Below, piece after piece: positions 16,891 through 24,288 of a stretch of DNA of 27,184 nucleotides; position 1 is the first letter of the stretch; every line of letters begins with the position of its first letter. The stretch is from MESE01 sp036675035. GTDB taxonomy: Bacteria; Pseudomonadota; Gammaproteobacteria; Burkholderiales; Burkholderiaceae_D. The position numbers and the translations under genes were made by a program. The stretch covers positions 1 to 27,184 of the forward strand of contig JAKFFO010000085.1 of NCBI GenBank assembly GCA_036675035.1, in the 5' to 3' direction. The notes under the pieces were generated by a model. The model saw only the letters and a list, made by a program, of their open reading frames with translations. It was not told the DNA's origin and ran no database searches.

Positions 16891-17514
16891 ATGTTCACCG
16901 GAATCGTCGCCGCTGTCGGCACCATTACTTCGATCACACCGCAAGGCAGTCAACCCGATGCAGGCGTGAGGTTGACGGTCGATGCCGGTGGCCTGCCTCT
17001 GGCGGACGTCGCGATCGGTGATTCGATTGCATTGAACGGCGCATGCATGACCGTGGTCGAGAAAACCGATACCGGCTTTGCCATCGATGTGTCGCGTGAA
17101 AGCCTGAACCGCACGGTTGGCCTGGATGCGCCCGGTGAAGTCAATCTCGAAAAGGCATTGACGCTGGCCGACCGCCTCGGCGGACATCTGGTATCCGGCC
17201 ATGTGGACGGTCTGGGTATCGTGCGCAAGTTCGAACCGGCCGGCGAATCCTGGAAACTGGTGATTGAAGCGCCGAAGGAACTCGCCAAATTCCTGGCCTA
17301 CAAGGGATCGATCGTCGTCAATGGCGTATCGCTGACCGTCAACCGGGTTGTCGACACGGCAAGCGGTTGCGAATTTTCTATCAACCTGATTCCGCATACG
17401 ATTGAAGTCACCACGCTTAAAAATATCGAAGCGGATGCCAAGGTGAACCTTGAGATTGACCTGATTGCGCGTTATGTCGAGCGCATGGTGAGTCTGTCAT
17501 CTTTGCCGGAATGA
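16891..17514 (+). CDS. ribE: Riboflavin synthase, alpha subunit
   Basis: Riboflavin synthase, 207 aa. It dismutates two 6,7-dimethyl-8-ribityllumazine molecules into riboflavin and a pyrimidinedione. The two internally repeated lumazine-binding barrels are visible: the first from MFTGIVAAVGTI through GACMTVVEK to VNLEKAL, the second from HLVSGHVDGLGIV through KGSIVVNGVSLTVNRV to VNLEIDLIARYVER. Length and motifs are normal. Named ribE in the B. subtilis convention (ribC in E. coli). It follows ribD by 15 bp. The next expected pathway genes, ribB and ribH, are 8 kb away, separated by the LuxR/esterase/hydrolase block. Confidence 0.96.
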   Translation: MFTGIVAAVGTITSITPQGSQPDAGVRLTVDAGGLPLADVAIGDSIALNGACMTVVEKTDTGFAIDVSRESLNRTVGLDAPGEVNLEKALTLADRLGGHLVSGHVDGLGIVRKFEPAGESWKLVIEAPKELAKFLAYKGSIVVNGVSLTVNRVVDTASGCEFSINLIPHTIEVTTLKNIEADAKVNLEIDLIARYVERMVSLSSLPE

Positions 17515-17885
17515 TCTTGAATTCCTGACGAATCCGGCGTCTGCATTCTTGCTGCCGCAGCGGCAACCCAAGGTACGCCGAAAATCATCGGGACCAAACC
17601 ATGGTTGCAAGTCTGGCCGGTGCGAGATTTTCCGAACGATTTTTAGCTGAAACGCTGCATCTTTTTGTCCATTATCAAGATTCGTTGCGTTAAAGTAATA
17701 TAGTTTTAGGCGGATTTTCGCGGTACGGGCAATGCATGCAGTGGAAAGCCTCACCGGCTGATTGCTGCCGATTCCCGGCCCTCGGAATATTCGATGACGC
17801 ATATGGCCCAGTCGTTTGCGTCGCTTGTGCCAGGCATGCCGGTATTGCGCGGAGGTCGATAACGCGAGATACGAGAGGACACTAA
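17515..17885 (+). other. ribE-LuxR regulator intergenic region
   Basis: This 371-bp gap contains no convincing gene. Seen in it are a GC-rich imperfect hairpin (TTGCTGCCGCAGCGGCAA, around 17548-17565) without a T run, a palindrome AACCATGGTT, an A/T-rich stretch at 17640-17710 with a weak promoter-like pair (TTATCA 17672-17677, TAATAT 17696-17701, 18-base spacer), and a 22-codon frame (17794-17862) with a poor ribosome site. It marks the left edge of the accessory block. Confidence 0.5.
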
Positions 17886-20558
17886 TTGCTATTGCTGCTT
17901 CCAAAGATCCGCCCGCCGAGACTGCTATCCAAAATGGTAATGCGCCCTCGGCTCGGCCAATACCTGAAGTCGATCGAGGACGTTCGGCTTGCTGTCGTAA
18001 GCGCGCCATCCGGATTCGGGAAAACTACGACAGGCGTTGCATGGGCTCGCGAGCTGAAAACTACTTCGGCGATCGTGAGCTGGCTCAGCCTCGACAAGAA
18101 CGACAACGATCCGAACAAATTCTTCAATTATCTTGCCTATGCAGTCAATTTTTCGCTCAATGAGCAATCCGCCGAGCCGGTCACAGCATTGGGTCTGTTC
18201 CAGTCTTCGCTGAAAGGCAACCAGCTGATCGCAAGCCTGATCAACGCCATTGCCGAGGAAGGCAGCGAATTTTTTCTGTTTCTCGACGATTTTCAAGTGA
18301 TTACCGACGAATCGATACGCGAGTCGATCCAATTTTTGATCCAGAACGCCCCGACAAATTTTCATTTGATACTCCTTTCCCAGCCCCAGGGTGTTACCGG
18401 TTTCTGTGGAGCGAAACCGCAAATGGGGCTCCGTTTGAATGCAAGCGACCTGCAGTTCACCGAAGCTGAAACAGCCCAACTGTTTGGCGCCTATAACCGA
18501 AAAAGCGAGCAGGCGTCGCTGGCGCACTCGTTAACCGGTGGCTGGGCGGCCGCGCTGCATATTGTTGCCGTTTCAAATATTGCATCGGATGGACACGGGA
18601 CGGATGGCAAGGCATACCGGCTAAACGAAGATTACCTGGGGAATCTACTCGATCTCGTGCTTGCCGGCCTCACGCCCGATGAGACGAATCTGGTCGAAAT
18701 GACGTGTATTGCCGGCCGCATGAGCGGACCTCTATTCACAGCTTTGACCGGAATCACTCAACCGCGAAATATTATTCAATCTGTCGAGAATACGCACAGT
18801 CTGATTTCCAGAATATCCGACGATGGTTACTGGTTCAGCTGCCACGAACTGATTCGCGAATCTGTACTTTCCCGCGTGTCGGAAAGCAATCCCGGGTTGA
18901 TTTCCGATGTGGCGACCGGCGCCAGCCGCTGGTATGCCGCGCAAAGGCAGTGGTCCGAGGCCGTGGCACAGGCTGTCGCTGGAGATAATCGCGACCTTGC
19001 GCTACAGACGATCGAATCCTGTTCTGCCAAGCTATTGTACAAAGGTGATCTTCTGACACTGATAGGATGGGAAAATCGCTTCAATCTTGCCCGGGACCCG
19101 ACGACATCGATCAGGACCTTGACGGTGCTGGCGCTCGCGATGGTTCTGGCTGCGGACCACCAAGTCAACGCAAACCTGCATGATTTGATCAACCGGATCG
19201 ATACCAGGATGCGCCGCGAACTGGACGATGAAAATATCGACCGCCTGCATTGGCATTTGCAGGGAATTCGTGCAATTCTTGCGGGCCGCAACGATGATGC
19301 ATCGTTGGCGCTCGAACTTTCAGTAGAGTGCCTCCGGCAGCCGGTGATATTTCCTTCCCTGACCGAAACGGTGCGCTGCGTTGCAGGTTATGCCCATCTT
19401 CAGTTTCGACAATGGGACGAGTTCTACAAGGTGCTGACCGAAGTGTCGCGAACACCTGACGATGACTTCACATTTTTGTCGACCATTTATCGGCAGATCC
19501 TGCTTGGTCTTGCTGCCATTACGCAGCTGAATTTTGCACGAGCGCATCGATACCTGGAGGACGCAAGCCAGATGTCGCATAAGAATCTGGGTGCCACCTC
19601 GCTGCCCGGAGTACTTTCCGACGGGTTGCTCGCGTATGTTCATTGTGAAAGACTTGAGGTGCACAAAGCGGAGCAGCGACTTGAGAATATTCTCGATCTG
19701 GTTACCCAAAGCGGTTATATCGATTGCATCTGCCACACGTATACGGCGGCGATCCGGGTTGCCGTGCTGCGCCGGGAGAACGAATATGCGCTTGGCTTGC
19801 TGGAGAAGTGGGAAAAAATCGCTGCCGGCTCCCAAGTGATCCGGCTTCAGGTGGTTTGCGCATATGAAAAAATATGTTTTTTTCTGCGTGAGCGTAATCA
19901 TGCGCGGGCAAAGGCCAGCCTGACCCATATTCAGGAACTGCATTATTCCGCCAGGCCAGCGCATGGGCCGCAAGGAATGGACCTGCAGAACTATGTCGGC
20001 TTGGCCAAAGGGCAATATGCGCTTGCCGAAGAAGATGCCGCGCAAGCGATCTCCTTCGTGGAATCGGTATATCGAAATGCGGTCCGTGACGCTGATTCAT
20101 ACATGATCGTCATGAGCGGTTTGATGCTGGCGCTTGCCGAGTTCAAGGCTGGAAAAAATTTGGATGCTTTCGTGTATCTTGATGAGGCAATGACGTTGGC
20201 ACAGAAATCGGGACTCAAGGCAACTTTCCTGTGCCAACCGGGGAATATCTGGCCACTCCTGGATGCATACTGCAAGCACGTCATCCGGCATCCGGCATGT
20301 GCGCAGCACGATCCCTATATCGGTGAACTCAAGGAAGCGCGCAGAATGAGCTTCAACGATGTCGCCGTGAATCTCACGCCTCGCGAAGCAAGCGTGCTCA
20401 AACTTATTGCACAGGATAAATCCAATAAAGAAATTTCAATTGCATTGAAGATCACGCCGGAAACAGTAAAAACGCATTTGAAGAGCATTTTCATCAAGCT
20501 GGACGTGACGAAGAGAAATGCCGCGGTTCGGCGCGCGGTTAGCCTCAATTTGTTTTGA
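17886..20558 (+). CDS. MalT/AlkS-like LuxR-family ATP-dependent transcriptional regulator
   Basis: Large regulator (LAL/STAND type), 890 aa. It is built like MalT, AlkS and AcoK: an N-terminal NTPase that switches on with an inducer, a long helical-repeat sensor, and a C-terminal LuxR helix-turn-helix. Walker A is APSGFGKTT (about residues 40-48) and Walker B is FFLFLDDF (129-136). The middle (about 350-800) is alpha-helical and TPR-like. The last 60 residues hold LTPREASVLKLIAQDKSNKEIS and PETVKTHLKSIFIKLDVTKRN, the LuxR DNA-binding motif. The start is a TTG at 17886 with GAGAGGA seven bases upstream; the following LPKIRPPRLL matches the usual family N-terminus. It faces the esterase gene and is the only regulator in the block, so it may control the esterase and the polyester hydrolase (inference). 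Confidence 0.9.
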   Translation: MLLLLPKIRPPRLLSKMVMRPRLGQYLKSIEDVRLAVVSAPSGFGKTTTGVAWARELKTTSAIVSWLSLDKNDNDPNKFFNYLAYAVNFSLNEQSAEPVTALGLFQSSLKGNQLIASLINAIAEEGSEFFLFLDDFQVITDESIRESIQFLIQNAPTNFHLILLSQPQGVTGFCGAKPQMGLRLNASDLQFTEAETAQLFGAYNRKSEQASLAHSLTGGWAAALHIVAVSNIASDGHGTDGKAYRLNEDYLGNLLDLVLAGLTPDETNLVEMTCIAGRMSGPLFTALTGITQPRNIIQSVENTHSLISRISDDGYWFSCHELIRESVLSRVSESNPGLISDVATGASRWYAAQRQWSEAVAQAVAGDNRDLALQTIESCSAKLLYKGDLLTLIGWENRFNLARDPTTSIRTLTVLALAMVLAADHQVNANLHDLINRIDTRMRRELDDENIDRLHWHLQGIRAILAGRNDDASLALELSVECLRQPVIFPSLTETVRCVAGYAHLQFRQWDEFYKVLTEVSRTPDDDFTFLSTIYRQILLGLAAITQLNFARAHRYLEDASQMSHKNLGATSLPGVLSDGLLAYVHCERLEVHKAEQRLENILDLVTQSGYIDCICHTYTAAIRVAVLRRENEYALGLLEKWEKIAAGSQVIRLQVVCAYEKICFFLRERNHARAKASLTHIQELHYSARPAHGPQGMDLQNYVGLAKGQYALAEEDAAQAISFVESVYRNAVRDADSYMIVMSGLMLALAEFKAGKNLDAFVYLDEAMTLAQKSGLKATFLCQPGNIWPLLDAYCKHVIRHPACAQHDPYIGELKEARRMSFNDVAVNLTPREASVLKLIAQDKSNKEISIALKITPETVKTHLKSIFIKLDVTKRNAAVRRAVSLNLF

Positions 20559-20611
20559 CATCGGTGTTCACGAGTGCAGCTCAGCCGGGCACCGGTCTTT
20601 TCGCAAGATGC

Positions 20612-20654
20612 GAATGGGATGTCCGGATTGCTCCGCACATCCCATTCTTTATTT
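20612..20654 (+). terminator. Rho-independent terminator after the LuxR regulator
   Basis: Perfect 11-bp stem GAATGGGATGT (20612-20622) / ACATCCCATTC (20637-20647) with a 14-base loop, followed by TTTATTT. It lies between two convergent genes, 53 bp after the regulator stop and 37 bp beyond the esterase stop. The T run is only on the plus-strand side. Confidence 0.8.
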
Positions 20655-20690
20655 CACTGCCGAATCGTAATTCCGAACGGTGATCCCGAT

Positions 20691-22301
20691 TTACGCACCG
20701 GTCCAGAACACGCACTTATGCCGGGTCGCGAAATCTGCGGTGACAGCTGACGTACCGGGGTTCAAGGACATGTAGCTGTCGCCCGCTGCCGTATATTGCG
20801 GCCAAGCAGGCCCCGATCCGTTAGGCGAGCCGGTCTTTGCGAACTGGGTCCAATAACTGACCATCTGCGTCTTCAATGCTTCCTGGTCTGCAGTATAGGT
20901 TACGCCGGCTTTCGGCGTAGGGAACAGGTACTGGATTTCAGCCGCGTGATACGCGCCCCATCTTGGCCGCATTGCCGGCGGAAGGAGAACCTGTGGCGCG
21001 TTGCGATCGTTGAACTCGTAAGAATACGTGGTGACCCGAGAACTGAGGAGCTGCGCCGCGCTGCGTCCGGGGCAGGCGAATGCAATGTCGGTAAGCACCG
21101 CATCGAAAGTCTCCGCCGCCGTCAGGTAGTCCGCACGCGGGTACTGGGCGTCGACCTCGGCGGTAGTTTTTCCAAGCGCTGCAGCTGTCGGCGCCAGCAG
21201 GGCCAGATAGTTTGCGTCGGTGATAAAGACTCCCTGCGCATCAAGCGTTGCGGCGGACAGGAGGCTGTACTCATCCGTATTGCTGCCCTGGAGCACCGGT
21301 ACCTTGTTGAAATTGCCGGTAGCAAAAGCGGTCGCAAGCGTGCTCGTCAATACCTTGTTGTCGATAGTCGGCGCGTAATCGCCGCCGGCCTGTGCTGTAA
21401 GGATCTGAGCCACTGTCAATCCACGCAGGCAGCCGAGGCTTTGGTCCGCACATCCGGCACGGGTGCCGAAGGTCGTTCCGGTGTAGCGCTTTGGATTCAG
21501 ACTTCCGGTCTCGGCGGCTGCAAGCGTTGCCGAGTTGGCCAGTCCATAGGCACCGCTTTCCACAATCGCTTTCTGGAAGAGTCCGGCAGCCAGTGGCGAA
21601 GCTACTTGTGCCAGCACACTGTAGCCGCCGGCGGATTCACCAAACAACGTCACATTTGCCGGATCGCCACCGAAATTCGCGATATTGGCCTTGATCCAGC
21701 CAAGCGCCGCCTGCTGGTCCATCAGTCCGTAGTTGCCCGAGCCGGCTCCCTGTTCTGCAGTTAGTGCCGGATGTGCCAGAAACCCGAACGCGCCCAGCCG
21801 GTAATTGATCGTGACCACTGCAACGCCTTGGGCAACCAGCCGGCTCGGGTCATATCCGGCGCCGCCGTCGCCATAGACGAATGCGCCGCCGTGTATCCAG
21901 ACCATGACCGGAAACGGGCCGCTGCCTTTCGGCGTGTAGACGTTGAGGTAAAGGCAGTCCTCATTGGCGCTGGCTGCACCGAACGCACCGCCGGCCTGCG
22001 GACAACCGCTGGCATAGGTAGTGGCGCTGCGTACGTCGGTCCAGGCAGGTGCCGACGCAGGGGCCTTCCAGCGCAAGTCGCCAACCGGTGGAGCGGCATA
22101 GGGAATGCCCAGAAACTGGAGCATGCCTGCTGCGTCGACTCCCTGGACCCGGCCTTTGTCTGTTGCAACGATGGTAGGGTCGACCGGTGCAGCCGGCACG
22201 CTGCTGCCACCGCCACCGCACGCGGCAAGCATGATGGCAATCACTGCTCCTGCCATCAAACGAACGCTGCACAATCGAGAATTTTTAAAACACTTCTTCA
22301 T
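20691..22301 (-). CDS. Type-B carboxylesterase lipoprotein
   Basis: Carboxylesterase of the type-B/PnbA family (alpha/beta hydrolase), 536 aa. It hydrolyses carboxylic esters; the substrate is not known. The N-terminus is a lipoprotein signal peptide with lipobox LAAC (Cys28) and a GGGGSS tether, so it should be membrane anchored, facing the periplasm or outside. Family marks: GIPYAAPPVGDLRW, EDCLYLNVYTP, the oxyanion loop WIHGGAFVYG, the nucleophile Ser223 in GESAGG, Glu344 in GSNTDEY and His452 in GAYHAAE, so the triad is complete. Cysteines in ASGCPQ/NEDCLYL match the usual family disulfide. AGGGAGA lies six bases before the ATG. Divergent from the PETase-like gene. Some type-B esterases cleave mono- and bis-hydroxyethyl terephthalate, which suggests a second step after polymer hydrolysis (inference). 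Confidence 0.93.
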   Translation of the reverse strand: MKKCFKNSRLCSVRLMAGAVIAIMLAACGGGGSSVPAAPVDPTIVATDKGRVQGVDAAGMLQFLGIPYAAPPVGDLRWKAPASAPAWTDVRSATTYASGCPQAGGAFGAASANEDCLYLNVYTPKGSGPFPVMVWIHGGAFVYGDGGAGYDPSRLVAQGVAVVTINYRLGAFGFLAHPALTAEQGAGSGNYGLMDQQAALGWIKANIANFGGDPANVTLFGESAGGYSVLAQVASPLAAGLFQKAIVESGAYGLANSATLAAAETGSLNPKRYTGTTFGTRAGCADQSLGCLRGLTVAQILTAQAGGDYAPTIDNKVLTSTLATAFATGNFNKVPVLQGSNTDEYSLLSAATLDAQGVFITDANYLALLAPTAAALGKTTAEVDAQYPRADYLTAAETFDAVLTDIAFACPGRSAAQLLSSRVTTYSYEFNDRNAPQVLLPPAMRPRWGAYHAAEIQYLFPTPKAGVTYTADQEALKTQMVSYWTQFAKTGSPNGSGPAWPQYTAAGDSYMSLNPGTSAVTADFATRHKCVFWTGA

Positions 22302-22738
22302 TTACCGTCTCCCTGGATTTTAAGAACTTAAAAAAATTTCAAATGCATCGAAAGCGCAGAATCAAATGAAAAGCCCTTCTTTGAGCGCGCTGCAAACTTC
22401 AAGAAATAGCTCGCTGTTGCCGGACCATTGCGGCATGTCGTGTTGCTGGAATTGCAAGTTTGCATGTCGCTGTTCAAGTGGTTTTTCAATAGCGTTATTC
22501 GATGGGTTTCGCCGCTCGTGGCCGACTGCGTATGACTTTCCGCTCCGCACAAGACGCCTCCTGAATGTATTTGCCTGAAATGTTTGGCGATATCCCCCAA
22601 CAGGGGGATATCGCCCGTCGTCTGCTGTTTTGATAATCAGGATGCAATTGCAGGCAAGGTTGCATTGGCTCGAACGCGGTCATTCAAAGCTGTAACCGGA
22701 TCGCGTTTGAAAGTGATTCTAATAACAAGGAGATACGA
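22302..22738. other. Divergent intergenic region between esterase and PETase-like hydrolase
   Basis: This 437-bp region separates two divergent secreted-enzyme genes. It contains the esterase ribosome site (22308-22314 on the minus strand), the perfect inverted repeat at 22586-22615, and the ribosome site AAGGAGA (22727-22733) of the hydrolase. No clean -35/-10 pairs were found, which would fit activator-dependent promoters. Short frames inside it have no coding character. Confidence 0.55.
22586..22615. promoter_or_regulatory. Perfect inverted repeat, candidate operator
   Basis: GGCGATATCCCCC (22586-22598) and GGGGGATATCGCC (22603-22615) are perfect 13-base arms around a 4-base centre (AACA). 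No T run follows on either strand, which argues against a simple terminator. It lies 123 bp upstream of the hydrolase ATG and 284 bp upstream of the esterase ATG, a plausible site for a dimeric activator such as the nearby LuxR-family protein. Binding is not shown by sequence alone. Confidence 0.55.
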
Positions 22739-24103
22739 ATGAGAATGAAGGACTTGATGGAAAACGGGGCGGCGCTTAATGAGTGTGCCGGCCGGCCTGG
22801 CCGCCATTTTGCGAAAGCAGCAGTGGTTGCCGGCGGCTTGTTGCTATCGATGGCGGCGCAGGCGCAAGTGACGGTGTTCGACGAAACCTTCAGCGCCGGT
22901 TTGGGGAAATTCACGTCGGGTGGCAGCGTCAGCACCAGCAGCGGCGCCGCCAGACTGGAAGGTTGCTATGGTTGCACCGACGGCTCGATTACGTCGACCG
23001 CCATCAGTACATCCGGCTTTACCGGGCTGAAACTGAGTTTTGATCGCGTTACGTCCGGTTTGGATAGCGGCGAGGCAGGCATTGCGGAATTTTCCACCAA
23101 CGGCAGCACGTATACCGCAGTCGAATCGATCAGGACCGCGTCCGGGCGCGTCACCTTCAATCTGCCGGCATCGGCCGAAAACCAGGGCAACTTGCGCTTG
23201 CGCTTCCGGATCAATGCCAGCCTGAGTTCGGAAACCTATACCGTAGACAATATTCGGCTTGAAGGCACCAGCGGTACGGGCGGCGGTACCAATCCATACC
23301 AAAAAGGTCCGGCTCCGACGGTATCTTCGGTCGAAGCATCCACCGGTCCGTTCACGTACACGACCACGAACGTTTCGTCCTGGTCCGCTAACGGCTATGG
23401 CGGCGGCACGATCTACCATCCGACCAACGTAACCGGCCCGTTCGCGGCGATTGCAATTTCTCCCGGCTACACAGGAACGCAATCAACCATGAGCTGGTAC
23501 GGCCCACGTCTGGCGTCCAACGGATTCGTCGTGATCACCATTGACACCAATTCGATCTACGATCAACCTCCCAGCCGTGCGACACAGTTGATGGCAGCCT
23601 TGGAGCAACTCAAGACATTCAGCAACACCAGCAGCCATCCGCTCTATCGCAAGGTCGATCCGAACCGGCTGGGCGTGATGGGACATTCGATGGGCGGCGG
23701 CGGCACGTTGATCGCGGCTGACAACAATCCATCGCTTAAAGCGGCCATTCCGCTGGCACCGTGGAATACCAGCACCAATTTCTCGGGAGTTTCGGTTCCG
23801 ACACTGATCGTTGCCTGCGAAAGCGATTCTGTTGCTCCGGTATCTTCCCATGCATCACCGTTCTATAACAACATTCCGGGTGCGGTGAAAAAAGCATTCC
23901 TGGAAATCGATAACGGCGACCACTTTTGCGTGATGACCGGGCAGGCAAACGAGCCTATTCTAGGAAAATACACCGTGTCGTGGATGAAGCGTTTCATGGA
24001 TAACGATACCCGTTACAGTCAGTTCCTGTGTGGCGCGCCACATCAGGATGATCTCGGTTTCGGTTCCGATATCTCGGAGTATCGCGAGAACTGCCCGTAC
24101 TAA
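22739..24103 (+). CDS. Secreted PETase-like polyester hydrolase with N-terminal auxiliary domain
   Basis: Cutinase-like polyester hydrolase, 454 aa. Signal peptide (about residues 1-43, cut near AAQAQ), then a beta-rich auxiliary domain (about 44-176: FDETFSAGLGKFTSGG, GCYGC at 75-79, SETYTVDNIRLEG), a Gly/Thr linker, and the catalytic domain (about 185-454) strongly resembling Ideonella PETase (NPYQKGPAPT, ASNGFVVITIDTN, MKRFMDNDTRYS). The triad is Ser317 (GHSMGG), Asp363 and His395. The oxyanion Tyr244 and Met318 and the aromatic Trp342 are present. Cys360-Cys397 matches the second disulfide of PETase and Cys431-Cys452 the terminal one. The loop after the His has the PETase length. Residues matching PETase W159, S214, I218 and S238 are His316, His371, Phe375 and Phe396, as in ordinary cutinases. 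AAGGAGA lies five bases before the ATG. The natural substrate is unproven. Confidence 0.93.
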   Translation: MRMKDLMENGAALNECAGRPGRHFAKAAVVAGGLLLSMAAQAQVTVFDETFSAGLGKFTSGGSVSTSSGAARLEGCYGCTDGSITSTAISTSGFTGLKLSFDRVTSGLDSGEAGIAEFSTNGSTYTAVESIRTASGRVTFNLPASAENQGNLRLRFRINASLSSETYTVDNIRLEGTSGTGGGTNPYQKGPAPTVSSVEASTGPFTYTTTNVSSWSANGYGGGTIYHPTNVTGPFAAIAISPGYTGTQSTMSWYGPRLASNGFVVITIDTNSIYDQPPSRATQLMAALEQLKTFSNTSSHPLYRKVDPNRLGVMGHSMGGGGTLIAADNNPSLKAAIPLAPWNTSTNFSGVSVPTLIVACESDSVAPVSSHASPFYNNIPGAVKKAFLEIDNGDHFCVMTGQANEPILGKYTVSWMKRFMDNDTRYSQFLCGAPHQDDLGFGSDISEYRENCPY

Positions 24104-24112
24104 TGCGCGGCG

Positions 24113-24143
24113 GATACGGCAGACACCATAAGTCTGCCGTATC
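24113..24143 (+). repeat. Inverted repeat after the polyester hydrolase
   Basis: GATACGGCAGAC (24113-24124) pairs perfectly with GTCTGCCGTATC (24132-24143) over 12 bp with a 7-base loop. It begins nine bases after the hydrolase stop and is followed directly by the terminator hairpin. It may protect the mRNA 3' end or strengthen termination. Confidence 0.7.
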
Positions 24144-24150
24144 GAAATGG

Positions 24151-24177
24151 AAGCCGGCGAGGCCTGTCGGCTTTTTT
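24151..24177 (+). terminator. Rho-independent terminator after the polyester hydrolase
   Basis: AAGCCGGC (24151-24158) pairs with GTCGGCTT (24166-24173, one G-T pair) around a 7-base loop and runs into six Ts (24172-24177). Canonical layout. Confidence 0.85.
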
Positions 24178-24288
24178 ATCATGCGTGCAACGTGCGATGC
24201 CTGGTGTAGCATCCATTCCATTGGTAGACGCGTTTGCCGTAATTCATTGTTCAACCGTCCGGCATGGACCGGAGGAGGCATATTCGAC

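Noticed and set aside
17794..17862. 22-codon frame upstream of the LuxR-type regulator as a leader peptide
   Set aside because: Weak ribosome site, no family likeness, and chance frames of this length are common.
20691..22301. Idea that the lipoprotein esterase is an MHETase orthologue
   Set aside because: MHETase is of the tannase/feruloyl-esterase family; this protein has type-B carboxylesterase marks with a Ser-Glu-His triad. Any similarity of role would be convergent.
24103..24288. Longer N-terminus for the helical-repeat protein starting at 24103
   Set aside because: It would be translated through the hairpins and terminator after the hydrolase gene; the ATG at 24289 has a strong ribosome site and begins the membrane helix.
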